Assembly: GCF_001006005.1 (NCBI RefSeq)
Contig: NZ_CP011254.1
Span: 434,001 to 498,000 of the forward strand
DNA: 64,000 nt
Source: Serratia fonticola
GTDB lineage: Bacteria > Pseudomonadota > Gammaproteobacteria > Enterobacterales > Enterobacteriaceae
Direction of reading: 5' to 3'
Position 1 is the first letter of the stretch, and every line of letters starts with the position of its first letter. The notes under the pieces were generated by a model. It was given only the letters and a program-made list of their open reading frames with translations, searched no databases and was not told the origin of the DNA. Of this stretch, positions 10,180 through 23,200 are shown in pieces. Both the position numbers and the translations under genes were made by a program.

Positions 10180-10200
10180 AATACCGTATAAATATGCAAA
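10162..10200 (+). promoter_or_regulatory. Pair of ARG boxes (ArgR operator)
   Basis: Two 18-bp sequences, 10162-10179 and 10183-10200, each resemble the ARG box AATGAATAATTATTCATT at about 11-12 positions. They are separated by exactly 3 bp, the spacing known for ArgR operators. They cover the probable -10 of argA, which fits arginine repression. Confidence 0.6.
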
Positions 10201-10212
10201 TGAGGTCTTGCC

Positions 10213-11538
10213 GTGAAGGAACGTAGTACAGAGCTGGTGCAAGGATTTCGTCACTCAGTACCCTATATCAATACTCACCGTGGCAAGACCTTTGTCGTCA
10301 TGCTGGGTGGCGAAGCTATTGAACATGAAAACTTTTCCAGTATCGTCAACGATATCGGGCTGTTACATAGCCTGGGCATTCGTTTGGTGGTGGTCTACGG
10401 TGCGCGGCCGCAGATTGACGCCAATCTGGCGCAGCATAACTACGAGCCGATTTACCATAAGCATACCCGGGTGACCGACGCCCATACGCTAGAGTTGGTC
10501 AAGCAGGCCGCCGGCTTGTTACAACTGGATATTACCGCACGACTTTCCATGAGCCTGAATAACACCCCATTGCAAGGAGCGCACATCAACGTAGTGAGCG
10601 GCAACTTTATTATCGCTCAACCGCTGGGCGTGGATGACGGCGTCGATTATTGCCATAGCGGCCGTATACGCCGTATTGATGAAGAAGCCATTCATCGCCA
10701 ACTCGACAGTAAGGCCATCGTGCTGATTGGCCCGGTGGCGGTATCGGTGACCGGCGAAAGCTTTAACCTGACCTCGGAAGAAGTCGCCACCCAGTTGGCA
10801 ATCAAGCTGAAGGCCGAGAAAATGATCGGCTTCTGTTCATCACAAGGGGTGACCGATGCGGAAGGCAATATCCTTTCCGAACTGTTCCCCAATGATGCGC
10901 AAAAACGCATTGAGCAGTTGGAAGAGACTGGTGACTACCATTCCGGCACCGTGCGCTTCCTGCGCGGCGCGGTAAAGGCCTGCCGCAGCGGGGTACGCCG
11001 CAGCCACCTGATCAGCTATCAGGAGGATGGTGCACTGGTACAGGAGCTATTTTCACGCGACGGTATCGGTACCCAAATCGTTATGGAGAGTGCCGAGCAG
11101 GTACGCCGGGCAACCATCAATGATATCGGTGGGATACTCGAGCTGATCCGCCCATTGGAGCAACAAGGGATTTTAGTCCGCCGTTCGCGCGAACAGTTGG
11201 AAATGGAGATCGACAAGTTCACGATTATCGAACGCGATAACCTGACCATTGCCTGCGCGGCGCTCTATCCGTTCCTGGAAGAGAAGATTGGTGAGATGGC
11301 CTGCGTGGCGGTGCATCCGGATTACCGCAGTTCGTCACGGGGCGAGATGCTGCTGCAGCGGGTAGAAAGCCAGGCTCGCCAGATGGGGCTACAGAAGCTG
11401 TTTGTGTTGACCACACGCAGCATCCACTGGTTCCAGGAGCGCGGCTTCACTCCGGCGGAAGTTGACGTGCTGCCGATGCAGAAACAGGCTTTATATAACT
11501 ACCAGCGTCGCTCGAAGATCCTGTTGGCCGATCTTTAA
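10213..11538 (+). CDS. argA: N-acetylglutamate synthase ArgA
   Basis: 441 residues (443 in E. coli). First step of arginine synthesis: acetyl-CoA plus glutamate to N-acetylglutamate. An amino-acid-kinase-like domain (about 1-290, with MLGGEAIEH and [11 protein letters not shown]) carries arginine feedback control, and a C-terminal GNAT domain (about 295-435, with [14 protein letters not shown]) is catalytic. Translation starts at GTG 10213 with GAGGT upstream, giving the family N terminus. Confidence 0.97.
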   Translation: MKERSTELVQGFRHSVPYINTHRGKTFVVMLGGEAIEHENFSSIVNDIGLLHSLGIRLVVVYGARPQIDANLAQHNYEPIYHKHTRVTDAHTLELVKQAAGLLQLDITARLSMSLNNTPLQGAHINVVSGNFIIAQPLGVDDGVDYCHSGRIRRIDEEAIHRQLDSKAIVLIGPVAVSVTGESFNLTSEEVATQLAIKLKAEKMIGFCSSQGVTDAEGNILSELFPNDAQKRIEQLEETGDYHSGTVRFLRGAVKACRSGVRRSHLISYQEDGALVQELFSRDGIGTQIVMESAEQVRRATINDIGGILELIRPLEQQGILVRRSREQLEMEIDKFTIIERDNLTIACAALYPFLEEKIGEMACVAVHPDYRSSSRGEMLLQRVESQARQMGLQKLFVLTTRSIHWFQERGFTPAEVDVLPMQKQALYNYQRRSKILLADL

Positions 11539-11570
11539 CTCCCCCTAGCTAACCCATTGATTATCTAGAC

Positions 11571-11594
11571 GGGCGCAGCATGCTGCGCCCCTAC
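11571..11594. repeat. Palindromic repeat, family A copy 2
   Basis: GGGCGCAGCATGCTGCGCCC is a perfect 20-bp palindrome followed by CTAC, in the argA-recD convergent gap. It may act as a transcription end for both genes. Confidence 0.75.
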
Positions 11595-11694
11595 GTGCTG
11601 AACCCGGCGAGGGTTTGTCAACGATATCAAACCCCATCACCTGTCATTTTTTATGTTTGATTGTATGGCGGCACTAGCAAACACCCACCCGTTG

Positions 11695-13545
11695 TTATTT
11701 CCCAATCTGCAAGCGTTCGGCTAACCCGCTGCGGCGCTGCGTGGGGGTGCGGATAGCGCTTACCAACACCTTGTCTACCGCATACAGCGACAACCGCTGG
11801 CGTGCGCGGGTAATGGCGGTATAAACCAACTCACGGGTCAGTACCGGCAGAAAATGATTCGGCAGTACTAGCGCCGTATGGTCGAACTCCGAACCCTGTG
11901 ATTTATGCACCGTCATCGCATAGGCGGTTTCATGCGCCGGTAAGCGGCTAGGCTGTACCGATTTGATGCTGCCGTCCGGTAATTGGAAATGCACGCGCAG
12001 CTCGCCGCCCTCACCGGGCAAGGCAATGCCTATATCGCCGTTAAACAGCCCCAGCGCGCTATCGTTGCGGCCAATCATCACCGGCCGCCCTAAATACCAG
12101 CGCCCGGCGGGGCCAGGATTACGCCGGATCAAACCGGCACGCTGCAGCCCGCTTTCGATACGCTCATTCAAGCCAGCAACGCCAAATGGCCCTTCGCGCA
12201 GGGCGCAGAGCAACTGGAAGCGGCCAAAGGCATCCAGGATCGTCACGGCCCCTGCCCCTTCTGCTACCAGCTGCAGATAGTCGCGATAACCGGCAACGCA
12301 GCTATCCAGCAGCCGTTGATAATCTTCGGTTTCTGCCAGTGGGTAACCCTCCACGTCAGAATAGCTGCCGTTCAACGCTGCCAGGGCGCGCTTGCTATCG
12401 CCAGCATTCACCGCCAAAGCCAACTGGCCAATGCCGGATTTGGCATCAAACCGGTAACTCTTGCGCAGCAGACACAGGCTGTCGCGCACCGCTGCCTCGG
12501 CCTGCGCTGGCTGCCCTTGCAAAGGGCAACCGGTCAGGCGCGCCAACTGCGCCGCACGGGCTTCGCTATATCCCTGCTCGGCAAACCGGCAGATATCCCC
12601 CAGCACGGCGCCAGCCTCCACTGAGGCCAGTTGATCGCGATCGCCAAGGAAGATGACTCGCGCCTTGGGGGGCAAGGCGGCAATCAACCTTGCCATCATG
12701 GGCAAATCCACCATCGAAGCCTCGTCCACTATCAGCACATCCAGATGCAGCGGGTTGCCCCGGTGATAGCGCATGCGCTGGCTGTTTGGCTGGGCCCCCA
12801 GCAAGCGGTGTAACGTCGCCGCTTCCGTAGGAAACAAGGCCCGTTGCTCCGGGGTTAAGTCCAACTGACGGCTAGCGCTTCCCAAGGATTCGGTTAGACG
12901 AGCCGCTGCTTTACCGGTAGGCGCAGCAAGCTGGATACGCAAACGCTCCCCGGCCGCCAACTGCACCAGCGCCGCCAACAGCTTGGCAACGGTGGTCGTT
13001 TTGCCAGTACCGGGGCCGCCGGAAATAATCGCGATGCGGCGCGTGGCCGCTACCGCTGCGGCAATTTTTTGCCAATCAGGTTCGTCCGTGGCCGCGCCAA
13101 ATAACCGATCGAGAATAGTGCGTAGCTGTGCCTCTTCAAGTTCCTGTGGCACGCTGTCGCTGCTGATAAAAGTGGCGACGTCACCTTCGCTCTGCCACAT
13201 GCGTTGCAGATACAGCCGCTGCTGTTGCAGGACCATCGGCGTTGCCGTACTGCCATCGCTAATCGCTGGCGAGACCGCCAGACGCTGTTGCCAACTCGCC
13301 ACGTCCGGTTGCCCACAAGCCTGCCACGCGGCCAAGGCCAACTCCGGCTGGCGGCCACCAAACAGATTCTCCGGCAATAGCTGTTCGAGCAACAGACAAA
13401 CGTGGCCCGCACCGGCCTCCGAGCTCAGGCAGGCGGCGGCCAGCAGGATATCCGGTTCATCATCGTTGGCGACCACCTGGGCAAATTGCACGTCTAACGG
13501 TCGCAGGGCGCCCAGAGCCAACGCCTGATGCAAAATCTCAATCAT
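11695..13545 (-). CDS. recD: Exodeoxyribonuclease V subunit alpha RecD
   Basis: 616 residues (608 in E. coli). 5'-to-3' helicase subunit of RecBCD. An N-terminal RecBC-contacting region is followed by a superfamily 1 helicase core with Walker [16 protein letters not shown] (about residue 176), Walker [14 protein letters not shown], and the C-terminal [13 protein letters not shown] motif. The start overlaps the recB stop by 4 bp, so ptrA-recB-recD forms a coupled operon. Confidence 0.97.
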   Translation of the reverse strand: MIEILHQALALGALRPLDVQFAQVVANDDEPDILLAAACLSSEAGAGHVCLLLEQLLPENLFGGRQPELALAAWQACGQPDVASWQQRLAVSPAISDGSTATPMVLQQQRLYLQRMWQSEGDVATFISSDSVPQELEEAQLRTILDRLFGAATDEPDWQKIAAAVAATRRIAIISGGPGTGKTTTVAKLLAALVQLAAGERLRIQLAAPTGKAAARLTESLGSASRQLDLTPEQRALFPTEAATLHRLLGAQPNSQRMRYHRGNPLHLDVLIVDEASMVDLPMMARLIAALPPKARVIFLGDRDQLASVEAGAVLGDICRFAEQGYSEARAAQLARLTGCPLQGQPAQAEAAVRDSLCLLRKSYRFDAKSGIGQLALAVNAGDSKRALAALNGSYSDVEGYPLAETEDYQRLLDSCVAGYRDYLQLVAEGAGAVTILDAFGRFQLLCALREGPFGVAGLNERIESGLQRAGLIRRNPGPAGRWYLGRPVMIGRNDSALGLFNGDIGIALPGEGGELRVHFQLPDGSIKSVQPSRLPAHETAYAMTVHKSQGSEFDHTALVLPNHFLPVLTRELVYTAITRARQRLSLYAVDKVLVSAIRTPTQRRSGLAERLQIGK

Positions 13546-16500
13546 TGCCCATCCTCAACGTTGGCCGCTTCACCGCTAAACAGGCGATCCATTCCTTCAA
13601 CCAGAGCGAACTCCGGGCGACAGGCAAAAATACCGTTGCCTTCATGCTCGGCATCCACCCCGCGTAAAAACAGATAAATCACCCCGCCAAAATGGCGCTG
13701 GTAATCGTAATCCGCCAGACGATGCCCCAGATAGCGGTGCAGCGCCAAGGTATAGAGTTGGTATTGCAGATCGTAACGGTGTTCCGCCATCGCCCGCGCC
13801 ATCGCCTCTTGGGTATAGGCGCTGCTGTCTTCGCCCAGCCAGTTGGATTTGTAATCCAGCAGGTAGTATTTTCCCTGCCAGCAGAATACCAGATCGATAA
13901 AGCCTTTCAGCATGCCCTGAACCTGTTGAAAATCCAGCGCCGGGCAGCCAGCAGAAAGGGGATCGTAGCGTTTTACCAACTCATCCAGTTGCTGCGCTTG
14001 CAGCAGGCCGCCGATCGGCAGATAGAACTGTAACTCTGCCTGCCTGGCCCCCGACGGTAAGGCGGATAGCGCGACGCCGCTGCTATTAAGCGGCGCATTC
14101 AACAGCACCTGCATCCAGCCGGATAATACCGGCAACCAATGCTCCTCTAGCCCTTGCTGTTGCAACTGCTCCAACAGCCACTGTTCATCTAGAGGTTGGG
14201 TAAAGTCCAGCTCCTCAAACAGGCTGTGGAGGAAGGTGCCAGGAGCCGCGCCACGCGGAAAAGTATGGGGAGTAAATGCGGGTGGTGTAGCCGTATCGCC
14301 CTCACCAACAGCATCAACGTCCAGGCGCGGCAACAGCTCCTGCATCCGGCTTGCGCCATGCTGTTGCAAGCCGGTATAGCTGGTTACTCGCCAGAAATCC
14401 TGCATCCTGCGTGGAAACTGCCTGGCCGTCAGTTCTGCAGCGTCGGCCATCTGGGGCTGCCAGCTCTGTTCACCCGGCGCATCCACCAGCGACAGCGCGA
14501 TGCCTTGGGTTGCCAGCTGTTGCAGGCAGGTTTGCAGATAGGCCGCATCGCCCGCCTGCCCCGCCTGTACCAGATATCCCAGCGCGCTGCGGTGCAAATC
14601 CGTATCGCCCTGTTTCTTGCGCGTGCCGAGGAACAACGGCGCAATACCGATGCTGCAGTGATACACCGAACGGGTCAGCGCCACGTACAGCAGGCGCAAA
14701 TCCTCTGCCAACCGTTCTTCTTCCGCCCAGGCCACGCTTTCTTCGTTGGCATTGAGATCCAGCAGGGCTTTAAAGGTCTGGCGATCGTGGTACAGCACCT
14801 GCTGCTGCTGGCGGAAATTCCCCACAAAAGGCAGCCACACCAGATCGAACTCCAACCCTTTCGACTTGTGGATGGTGATCACCTGCACCAGATGGCGGTC
14901 GCTTTCCAGCCGCAGTTGCTGATTGTCCGACTGGCGATTCGGCTGAGCGATCTGCTGCGCCAACCAACGTACCAGCGCGTGTTCACCATCCAGTTGCGCC
15001 GTGGCTTCCTGCAACAGCTCCCCCAGGTGCATGACATCGGTCAAACGGCGTTCGCCCCCAGGGCTGGCCAGCAGGTTTTCTGCCAGATGCCGCTTGGCCA
15101 TCACCTCACGCAGCATTGGTAACACGCCACGGCGCAGCCAATGGCTACGATATTCATCAAACTCGTTGACCAAATCATCCCAAGCAGACTCGTTATGGTT
15201 TAATCCATCCAGCGTCAAAGCATCCAACCCCAATAGCCCAGTGGCCAAAGCGCAGCGCAGGGTTCGCTCCTGTTCGGGAGCCAGCACCGCCTGTAGCAGC
15301 CACAGTAAATCTTTGGCTTCCGGCGTATCAAACACGCTGTCACGGTTGGAAAGGTAAACCGAGGGGATGGCCAGCGCGCTGAGTGCATCACGCACCAACG
15401 CCGCTTCGGCGCGGCTACGCACCAGAATGGTAATATCCGATGCCTGAACGTGGCGACGTTGATCCCCTTTGACCAGCCAGGCTTCTCCGGCCTGCCCGGC
15501 ACTCAGCCAGTCGCGGATCTGGGCTGCACACAAGCGCGCCATTAATTGTTGGTAATCACTTACTCCGGCCCCATCCCCGGGTTGCAACCAAAATTGCATG
15601 GCCGGTTGCGGCTTATTCTGCCACTCGAAGACCAGTTCCTGGTTCTTCGCTGCGGCAGCCACCTCGATAAACGGGATTTGGCCAAACAGGAACGGCTTTT
15701 CCACCTGAGCAAACAGGCGGTTAACGCTGCCAACCATCGCCGGTGATGAGCGCCAGTTGGTCTCTAAGGTGTAGTGGGCACTTACCTCTGAACGAGCCTT
15801 CATATAGGTAAAAATGTCGGCCCCACGGAAGGCGTAAATCGCTTGTTTAGGATCGCCGATCAGCAGCAGGCCACACTCTTCCCGGCCAACATACAGTTTC
15901 TGGAAGATCCGGTACTGCTGTGGGTCGGTATCCTGAAACTCATCGATCATCGCCACCGGATAACGCTGGCGGATCGCCAGCGCCAATTGTTCACCACCGG
16001 CGCTTTGCAGTGCCGCATCCAGCCTGCTGAGCAGATCGTCAAAACCCAGTTCGGCACGCTGGCGTTTTTCCTGTTGAATAGAAAGGCGTATTTCACTCAA
16101 CGCCCTTGCCATGATCAAGTCACGCAGGGTCAAGGGTTCGGCAAATAGCTCATCAACCGCCACAAACAGCGGATGCCGCGGAGCTTCACCTTTCTTGGTT
16201 TTCTCCAGCAGCACCGATTGGCGGAACTTCTCCAGCTCTTTAGGTAACTGGTAATCTTCGGTTTCCTGCCCCGCCCATTCGCCCACCTTATTCAGCCAGT
16301 TGGGTAAATGCTTGCTGCTGTAGCTACGTTTGTCGACGCCAGACTGGCTGATGAGCGCCTCCAGATCGGCCGCCGCTGCCTGCCATTGCGCCTTGAGGGC
16401 ATCGATCCGCGCAACTATCTGTTCATGGCGCATCAGCACCGTTTCTTCATCTTTCGGTGGCTGACGCAGAGTAGGAGCTTCGCCATGCAGATAGCCCGAG

Positions 16501-17093
16501 AGATCGCTCAACAAAGCCTCTGGGCCGCTCCACTCCTGGCTAACCGCCCGGGCAACGCCCAGTGGCAATGGGTAGCAGTGACGCCGCCAAAAATCGGCGC
16601 AGGCCTGACGGCGCAACGGCAGTTCGTCCTGCACCAGCGTTTGTTCAAACAGAATGCCCGACTCGAATGCGTTGTGAGTAAGCATTCGCTGACAAAAACC
16701 GTGGATAGTGTAGATCGCCGCTTCGTCCATCTGGCGCTCAGCAGCCAGCAATTGCGCTGCGGCCTCTGGCAGATCGCCAATCTCCGCCATCAGCGCGGCA
16801 AACAGCGGGTCTGAGCTATGCCCGCGTACGCAGGCAATGCGTAATGCGTGGATATTGCTGCGAATGCGGCCCCGGAGTTCCTCCGTCGCCGCTTCGGTAA
16901 AGGTAACCACCAGGATCTCTTCTACCGTGAGCGGCCGTGGAAACGCCGCTGCCTGGCCTAAGCCAAGCAGCAAGCGCAGATACAAAGCGCCGATAGTGAA
17001 GGTCTTCCCTGTCCCTGCCGAGGCTTCGATCAGCCGTTCACCAAACAGCGGCAACGTCAGTGGATCAAGCCGCTGAGGAACGCCTTTCGTCAT
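13542..17093 (-). CDS. recB: Exodeoxyribonuclease V subunit beta RecB
   Basis: 1183 residues (1180 in E. coli). UvrD-type 3'-to-5' helicase plus the single nuclease domain of RecBCD, which repairs double-strand breaks and loads RecA after Chi. Walker A is [14 protein letters not shown] near residue 22-35; Walker B is [13 protein letters not shown] near residue 385; the C-terminal nuclease motif is [10 protein letters not shown] near residue 1080. It overlaps ptrA and recD by 4 bp on each side. Confidence 0.97.
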   Translation of the reverse strand: MTKGVPQRLDPLTLPLFGERLIEASAGTGKTFTIGALYLRLLLGLGQAAAFPRPLTVEEILVVTFTEAATEELRGRIRSNIHALRIACVRGHSSDPLFAALMAEIGDLPEAAAQLLAAERQMDEAAIYTIHGFCQRMLTHNAFESGILFEQTLVQDELPLRRQACADFWRRHCYPLPLGVARAVSQEWSGPEALLSDLSGYLHGEAPTLRQPPKDEETVLMRHEQIVARIDALKAQWQAAAADLEALISQSGVDKRSYSSKHLPNWLNKVGEWAGQETEDYQLPKELEKFRQSVLLEKTKKGEAPRHPLFVAVDELFAEPLTLRDLIMARALSEIRLSIQQEKRQRAELGFDDLLSRLDAALQSAGGEQLALAIRQRYPVAMIDEFQDTDPQQYRIFQKLYVGREECGLLLIGDPKQAIYAFRGADIFTYMKARSEVSAHYTLETNWRSSPAMVGSVNRLFAQVEKPFLFGQIPFIEVAAAAKNQELVFEWQNKPQPAMQFWLQPGDGAGVSDYQQLMARLCAAQIRDWLSAGQAGEAWLVKGDQRRHVQASDITILVRSRAEAALVRDALSALAIPSVYLSNRDSVFDTPEAKDLLWLLQAVLAPEQERTLRCALATGLLGLDALTLDGLNHNESAWDDLVNEFDEYRSHWLRRGVLPMLREVMAKRHLAENLLASPGGERRLTDVMHLGELLQEATAQLDGEHALVRWLAQQIAQPNRQSDNQQLRLESDRHLVQVITIHKSKGLEFDLVWLPFVGNFRQQQQVLYHDRQTFKALLDLNANEESVAWAEEERLAEDLRLLYVALTRSVYHCSIGIAPLFLGTRKKQGDTDLHRSALGYLVQAGQAGDAAYLQTCLQQLATQGIALSLVDAPGEQSWQPQMADAAELTARQFPRRMQDFWRVTSYTGLQQHGASRMQELLPRLDVDAVGEGDTATPPAFTPHTFPRGAAPGTFLHSLFEELDFTQPLDEQWLLEQLQQQGLEEHWLPVLSGWMQVLLNAPLNSSGVALSALPSGARQAELQFYLPIGGLLQAQQLDELVKRYDPLSAGCPALDFQQVQGMLKGFIDLVFCWQGKYYLLDYKSNWLGEDSSAYTQEAMARAMAEHRYDLQYQLYTLALHRYLGHRLADYDYQRHFGGVIYLFLRGVDAEHEGNGIFACRPEFALVEGMDRLFSGEAANVEDGQ

Positions 17094-19981
17094 GGCGTCG
17101 CCACTTTACGAGGCAGCGTTTTTTGCAGTGATGAGGCGTTAGGATAGGTCACCCAACCCTCACCCGGCGCAGCAAAGTCGGCTTTCTGCTGGCTGCTGCC
17201 ACTCACCTGAGACAACAGTGCCAGACCCTGTGGCTTAATCACCGCCTGATGGAAGTAATCCGCCAGTTTGGCAGGCGTTAGAGTCTGTACCTGAGCGATC
17301 AGCTTTTCACGGGTATCGAAGGCGAAATTACCGCGATCGAAATCGCTACTGAAGCGGCCCGCTTCTTCACCCAAGGTTTGTGGACGCTGTTGCAGTTCAT
17401 TGATCATGGCCTGTTTGTATTGGGCAAAATCGGCATCACTCAACTCACGCAGACGCTTTTCCGTCTTCGGATAGAAATCTTGATAGCGCTGGTAGAGATA
17501 GGCTGGCTGCTTACTGTTGCTTTGCAGCAGGAAACCTATGCCCCACTGGCGGCCAACCGGCATCGCAAAGGAGAACACCGCATAGCCGAGCTGCTCTTGG
17601 GTACGCAATTGGCTGTAGAACCACGGTTGGATGATCTGCCCCAGCAATGAGCTATAGGCCATGCTGGTCACTTCGTCATACCCCGTTGGAACATACACCG
17701 CCGCCAGCGCCGAATCGGTGCTGCTGCCAGGACGCTGCAGGTTGGCAAACTGGTTTTTGGCAATCACGACGTTTTCACCGTGCCACCATTCCACACCGGT
17801 ACAACCCAGGTTCTTCTTCAGTGAAGAGGCCAGCGTGTCCACCTGTTGCTTGCTCATATTACCCACTACCAGCAACTCCGGCGTGGCCCCGGCCATCAGG
17901 CTGTCGCGGTAAGCCAGCACGTCCTGCAACGTTATGGTTTTCAGCACTTCACGGCGTTCGCTGCGCTCGGAATAAGGCACGCGGGACAGCATCTGTACCG
18001 GCTGGATCGCCAGCTCAAAGGCTTTGCCCTTCTCGGCAGAATCCAACTGTTCCAGATACCAGGATTTCGCCTGTTCCAACTGCTCTTGCGTTGGGGTAAA
18101 GCTGGAGTAGCCTTCAATCAGCGAGGTCAACAGCTGCGGTAGGCGCTGGGTAAAGCCATTGGCGCTAAACATCAGGCCATTATTAGGTGAGGTAGAGAAG
18201 CTAATCCCGCCCACCGAGGCCTGATAGCTCAACTCATCGAGCGAAATCCCCGCCAGATAATCCATCAACGAGAACAGCACCTGATTACGCGCTGAATCCA
18301 TGGTTTTGGCGTTACGCAAAGCGACCGTCACATCGGCCTTGGGTTCATCGGCAAAATAGCGGCTTGGCATATACAGCACCCGCAAGCCTGGCTGATTCAC
18401 CACCATTTCCGGTTTGATGAACTCATGTGAAGGCTTGTTCAGGGTAAACTCATCCGGAATATAAGGGTTCAGCCCCGGCAGAGAAAGCGCGATATCTTTA
18501 CCCAACTGTTGCCATTTCGCGAAGCGTTCCGCGCTGATTTTCTCGACCTGATAAGGTGCCTCAACAAAGTAAGCCGTTTTATTGTGCGGCTCATTAGGGC
18601 TGACAAACCAGATACGCGCATTTTGTGGCGTCATCTGACCCAGGCGTTCAGCAATGGCTTTAGGATCGTAGCGATCGGCCAGGTACGGCGCATCCAGCGT
18701 ATGCTCTACCGGTACACGCAGCATGGTATCCACCAGCCATTCGATGTAATTCATGTCGCGGGTAATCGACGGATAGCGGAAATCCAGATTCAGCACATGG
18801 GCGATCTCGTCAAAATAACTTTGTTTGATCCCTTCGCCCTGCAGCATTTTCAGATAGCTGAAGATCGCTGCCACCACCTGGTCACGCTCCGCCAGCCCCT
18901 TGTCGGTCAAGGAAACGCTGATTGAGAACACACCGCCGTTGCGATCGACCATCGGGTCGGCACCCGCATTGATGGCATCTGCCAGCCCCTGCTTCTGCAG
19001 CCAGTCGGAAAGCGTATTGGTGCTGCGGTTGCCAATCAGGTAGCTGATATAGGTATCGGTTTTGCTGCGGAACTCGGCGCTGTTGTTATCGATACGGAAT
19101 TCGACCTTCAGCTGTTTGCGCGGCTGCGCCGGTACATAATGAATAATGATGCCCTGCTGCTCCGAGGTGACCGCAGGAACGGTGATCGGTGGCACTTTCG
19201 CATCGTGGTTAGGAATGCGGCCGAAGGTTTTGACCGCCAGCGCTCTCAGTTCAGGCAGGGATTGGTTGCTATACAGCACGCCCTTCATCAGGTTGGCAGA
19301 ATAGTAACGCTGATAAAAACCAACGAGTTCTTCATGCAGCTTGCTGCCTGGCTTGTCCTGCAAAGTCTCGAGGTTGCCGCCAGAAAAACGTGCGCTAGGG
19401 TGAGCCGGATTAAGGGTTTCTGCCCCAACCTGTGCCATGCGCATACCGTCACGGGAGCGCGCCATCGTTAACTCGGCATTCACCGCATTACGCTCACGGT
19501 CCGCGTTGCCAGGATCCAGAATAGGTTCGGCAATGGCATCGGCCATGCGGTCGACAGCGGGTTCTAAAGCGTCGTTTTCCACTTCCAGATAGTATGCGGT
19601 GCGGTAAGACGCGGTGCTGGCATTGTGGCTACCACCGTGCTTTTTCAAAAACTCGGAGAGGTTCTCGGGTTCTGGATAGCGCTTGGAGCCCATCAGTACC
19701 ATATGTTCCAGGTAGTGAGCCAAGCCAAGTTGGCTGTTGGGATCTTCCAGTGAGCCTACCGGCAGCGCCAGGGCAGCCAGTGACTTTGGTGCCAACGCGT
19801 CAGACACCAGCAGTACGGTCATGCCGTTATCCAGCTTGATAGCCTGATATTCACGCGGATCGTGATCGCTTTTGTTGATCTTTTCCGCCAGCGGTTGCCA
19901 GCCTTGTGCGGCCCAGCTTAACGGCGCCCAAAACATAACCAATAACATCAACCCGGTAATGCGGGTCAACAATCTGCGCAT
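17090..19981 (-). CDS. ptrA: Protease III (pitrilysin)
   Basis: 963 residues (962 in E. coli). Periplasmic M16 zinc metallopeptidase that degrades small peptides. A signal peptide ends near PLSWAA. The inverted zinc motif HxxEH is seen as HYLEHMVLMGS, with the downstream zinc Glu in ERNAVNAELT. Four M16 modules are expected from length. The start at 19981 gives the signal peptide; a frame extending upstream to 20083 has no signal. The gene lies between recC and recB as in E. coli. Confidence 0.95.
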   Translation of the reverse strand: MRRLLTRITGLMLLVMFWAPLSWAAQGWQPLAEKINKSDHDPREYQAIKLDNGMTVLLVSDALAPKSLAALALPVGSLEDPNSQLGLAHYLEHMVLMGSKRYPEPENLSEFLKKHGGSHNASTASYRTAYYLEVENDALEPAVDRMADAIAEPILDPGNADRERNAVNAELTMARSRDGMRMAQVGAETLNPAHPSARFSGGNLETLQDKPGSKLHEELVGFYQRYYSANLMKGVLYSNQSLPELRALAVKTFGRIPNHDAKVPPITVPAVTSEQQGIIIHYVPAQPRKQLKVEFRIDNNSAEFRSKTDTYISYLIGNRSTNTLSDWLQKQGLADAINAGADPMVDRNGGVFSISVSLTDKGLAERDQVVAAIFSYLKMLQGEGIKQSYFDEIAHVLNLDFRYPSITRDMNYIEWLVDTMLRVPVEHTLDAPYLADRYDPKAIAERLGQMTPQNARIWFVSPNEPHNKTAYFVEAPYQVEKISAERFAKWQQLGKDIALSLPGLNPYIPDEFTLNKPSHEFIKPEMVVNQPGLRVLYMPSRYFADEPKADVTVALRNAKTMDSARNQVLFSLMDYLAGISLDELSYQASVGGISFSTSPNNGLMFSANGFTQRLPQLLTSLIEGYSSFTPTQEQLEQAKSWYLEQLDSAEKGKAFELAIQPVQMLSRVPYSERSERREVLKTITLQDVLAYRDSLMAGATPELLVVGNMSKQQVDTLASSLKKNLGCTGVEWWHGENVVIAKNQFANLQRPGSSTDSALAAVYVPTGYDEVTSMAYSSLLGQIIQPWFYSQLRTQEQLGYAVFSFAMPVGRQWGIGFLLQSNSKQPAYLYQRYQDFYPKTEKRLRELSDADFAQYKQAMINELQQRPQTLGEEAGRFSSDFDRGNFAFDTREKLIAQVQTLTPAKLADYFHQAVIKPQGLALLSQVSGSSQQKADFAAPGEGWVTYPNASSLQKTLPRKVATP

Positions 19982-20161
19982 ATCCAAAATAAACCCCTGT
20001 TCTCTGGCTGTCACGCCAACTCCCTGACGGTGACAGCACGGTGCAAAATGACACAACCGAAAGCGATGCCCAATGAAATTCAATTTCTAACTCAAAGCAT
20101 TACGGTTTTAAACACTCAACTCACTATAGCCCACATCGTTGGGGCGCAGCGTACGCCACTC

Positions 20162-20185
20162 TATAACGTATATGCCTATACGTTA
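20162..20185. repeat. Inverted repeat between ptrA and recC
   Basis: ATAACGTATA-TGCC-TATACGTTAT is a perfect 10-bp inverted repeat with a 4-nt centre. It lies about 180 bp upstream of ptrA and about 87 bp downstream of recC. AT-rich stems and no T run argue for an operator rather than a terminator, but no binding protein is recognised. Confidence 0.6.
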
Positions 20186-20271
20186 TGTAAGACCAGACTT
20201 AACCTCAATGGTTGAGTATAAAAGCGTAAAATTTTTATCACCTCACTGCGGCCTGTGCCACCGAGGGATTG

Positions 20272-23200
20272 TTACCCAAGATTATTACGGGCCACGGGCA
20301 GCAGGTAACGCTCTGTTTCTTTCAGGATTTGTTCAAGGCGAACATTATCCATTTGGCGGAAAACGCGCTGAGTATAAGGATCTGCCCCCTCGCCCGGGAT
20401 CCGCTGATCGCCCTGCCAGGCTTGCAGCAGCTTGGCACGCGCCTTGACCTGGACTTCTTCATCCCAGTCTATCTGCTGCGTTTGCGCCTGATAACATTGG
20501 CTCAACCAGGCCCAGCCGCTTTTATTGAGCAGCATCAGCGGCTGCGACAGGCCACGGCGGTAGCCCGCCACCAGCTCCGCCAACTGCTCATGGGCCTCCT
20601 CGCTCGTCAGCGCAGCGAAGCGCCAGGCGGAATTCTTGCTGCCAAACATACGGCTTTCCCCGGCCCCCCCAACGCAGCAATACACCAGGTGTTCCAACCA
20701 AAGTAAGATGCCGTCTACGGCCGAAAGCGTTGCTGGCCGCCAGCGTAGCAAGCCATCCTGTTGCACTTGATGCAACCAGCCGGTAATGCGCATACCCGCA
20801 ACGTCGATATCCAGCTCCAGGCTGCCATTCTCCTGGCGCTGTTCACGCACCCGTTCGGCCAGCTCCGCCATTTCTTCCTGCTGCTTTTGCCAGTAAATCT
20901 CACCAAAAGCTCCGTAAGGTAATCCCCCCGATGCACGCACCCGTTGGTACAACTTGCCTGCGTCCTCCCCTTCGATCAGCGTGTTCAGCAATTGGCTGTT
21001 GAACTGATAGCGGCTGAAGTTATCGAGCGTAAAAGGCTCGTCTTCCGGCAGATCGGTCTCTTCCAGAATGAAGTTAACGCCAAGACGTAGCTGGAAGAAG
21101 GCACGGATCGGATGGCGGTAAAAACGGAGCAGTTCATCAAGAGAAACCTGAGTTTTCTCTTCCACCACCAGCGGTTGATTAAATTCCGGATGTGCAGCGC
21201 CACGACCATCGGCAGCGGCCAACCATTCTGCCGCATAGCTTTGATCTTCACTTCCCGGCAGGAAGTTTTCCGCAGCAAACGGCATGCGGGCATGGCGTTT
21301 AAGCAAGTGCTCACCGACCCTGCGTGCGCTGCCGTCTGCATCCAGCCCTTCATCACCGGGCAGGCAATAGCTTTGCTGCAGATATTCCAACAGTTCAGTG
21401 ACCAATACGGAAGGATAGCGCTCGCTGTTGTCCTGAATGGAACGGCCAATAAAGCTGATGTACAACTGCTGCTGGGCAGAGAGGATCGCCTCCAGGAACA
21501 GGTAGCGGTCATCGTCACGGCGGCTGCGGTCGCCCCGCTTAATCTGCTGCGCCATCAGGTCAAAACCCAGCGGCGGCAAAGTACGAGGGTAGACACCGTC
21601 GTTCATGCCCAGCAGGCAGACCACCTTGAACGGAATGGAACGCATGGGCATCAGGGTACAGAAGTTGATCTGACCGGCCAGGAAACGCTGGCTGATGCGT
21701 TGCTGATCGAGCCTTGCGGCCAGTTCATCGCGCAGCAGCGTCAACGGCACGGCATCGGGATAGCGCGCCGCCAGGCCAAAGCTGGCCACTTTCTGCCACT
21801 GCTCTTCGATCAGCGCCAACGCCTCTTCGGTTTCGCTGTCCGTCTCAAAGAAGCTATTAAGCAGTTGGCGGCACAGCGGCAACCATTCGGCTAACGGCCG
21901 CTCTTCGCTGAGGATTTGCCGCCAACGGCTGAGTTGTGCCAGCAGATCGGCCAATTGCCCGGCCAGTTCGGCCACTAATCCACTCGACTCATCGTAAGGT
22001 AATACGCCCTGCCAATCTCCGGCGTTGCTGTCCATGGCGTAGCCCAGCAGCATCCGCGTCAGGCCAAACCGCCAGGTATGCTGCCCGGTTGCGGGCAGAT
22101 CCAGCTCACGCACGTTGTCATCATCCAAGCCCCAACGTACCCCGGATTCACCAGTCCAGTGGCGTAACAGGCTTAAGCCCTCTTCCTGAATTGAGAAACG
22201 TGCCGCTAGCGCGGGCACGTCCAACAGCGCCAGTACCTGCTCTGAGGTAAAACGGCTTTGCGGCAAATCTAGCAGGGAAATAAAGGCTTGTAGCGCAGGA
22301 TGCGCCTGACGGGCCTTGCGGTCGGAAATGGCAAACGGTAGATAGCGCCCGGCCGGGGCATTGCCAAACACCGCCTGAATATACGGGGTGTAGCTGTCGA
22401 TATCCGCCACCATCACGATGATGTCGCGCGCGGTAAGTTGGGGATCTTCTGCCAGCATCGTCAGCAACCGATCGTGTAGCACCTCGACTTCGCGCTGCGG
22501 GCTGTGGCAGGCATGCAGACTGATGGAGCGATCCTGCGGATCGAGCTGGCGTTTATTGTCACTGCGCTCCAGGGTTTCCGGCGTGGTGCCGATCAGTGCG
22601 TGATCTTCCAGCTCCAGCATGTCGTGCTGAATGGCGTGCAGCAAGCTATCAGCCGGGATCTCGACAAAGGCGTCCACCTCCTGCACCGCCTCCATCTGCG
22701 ACAGTAAATACAGATGGTCGCGCCCAAGCTTGCCCCAGGAAGCTAACAGTGGGTTACTCAGCTGTTGTTCGCCCTCGGCATCAAATAGTTGGGCTGCCTG
22801 TTCCGGCTCGCGGAACAGGCCTTGCTCCCGCGCCTGGTGATAGTGGCGGCGTTTGCGGCTCTGCAAACGGGCCAGAAAGGCGTAGTCCTGAATGTCGCCC
22901 CAGTAATAGCGGCAGGGGTTGGTAAACATCAGATGGATATCAATATGTTTACCCAAGGCCTGCAGTGCTTCCAGGTAAATTGGCGGCAAGGCAGAAATCC
23001 CACAGATAAACACCCGTGGCGGCAACCCCGCAGGACATTGAGTGGCATTCTCCAGCGCGCTGATAAACCGGCGATATAAGTTGGCACGGTGCCATTCAGG
23101 CTGACCCAGCTCGTGGGTATATTCCACCAGCCGATGCCACAGGGGGGCCTGCCAGCTTTGCGCCTCCGCCAGCCCTTCTACCGCCTCCCCACGCTGCCAA

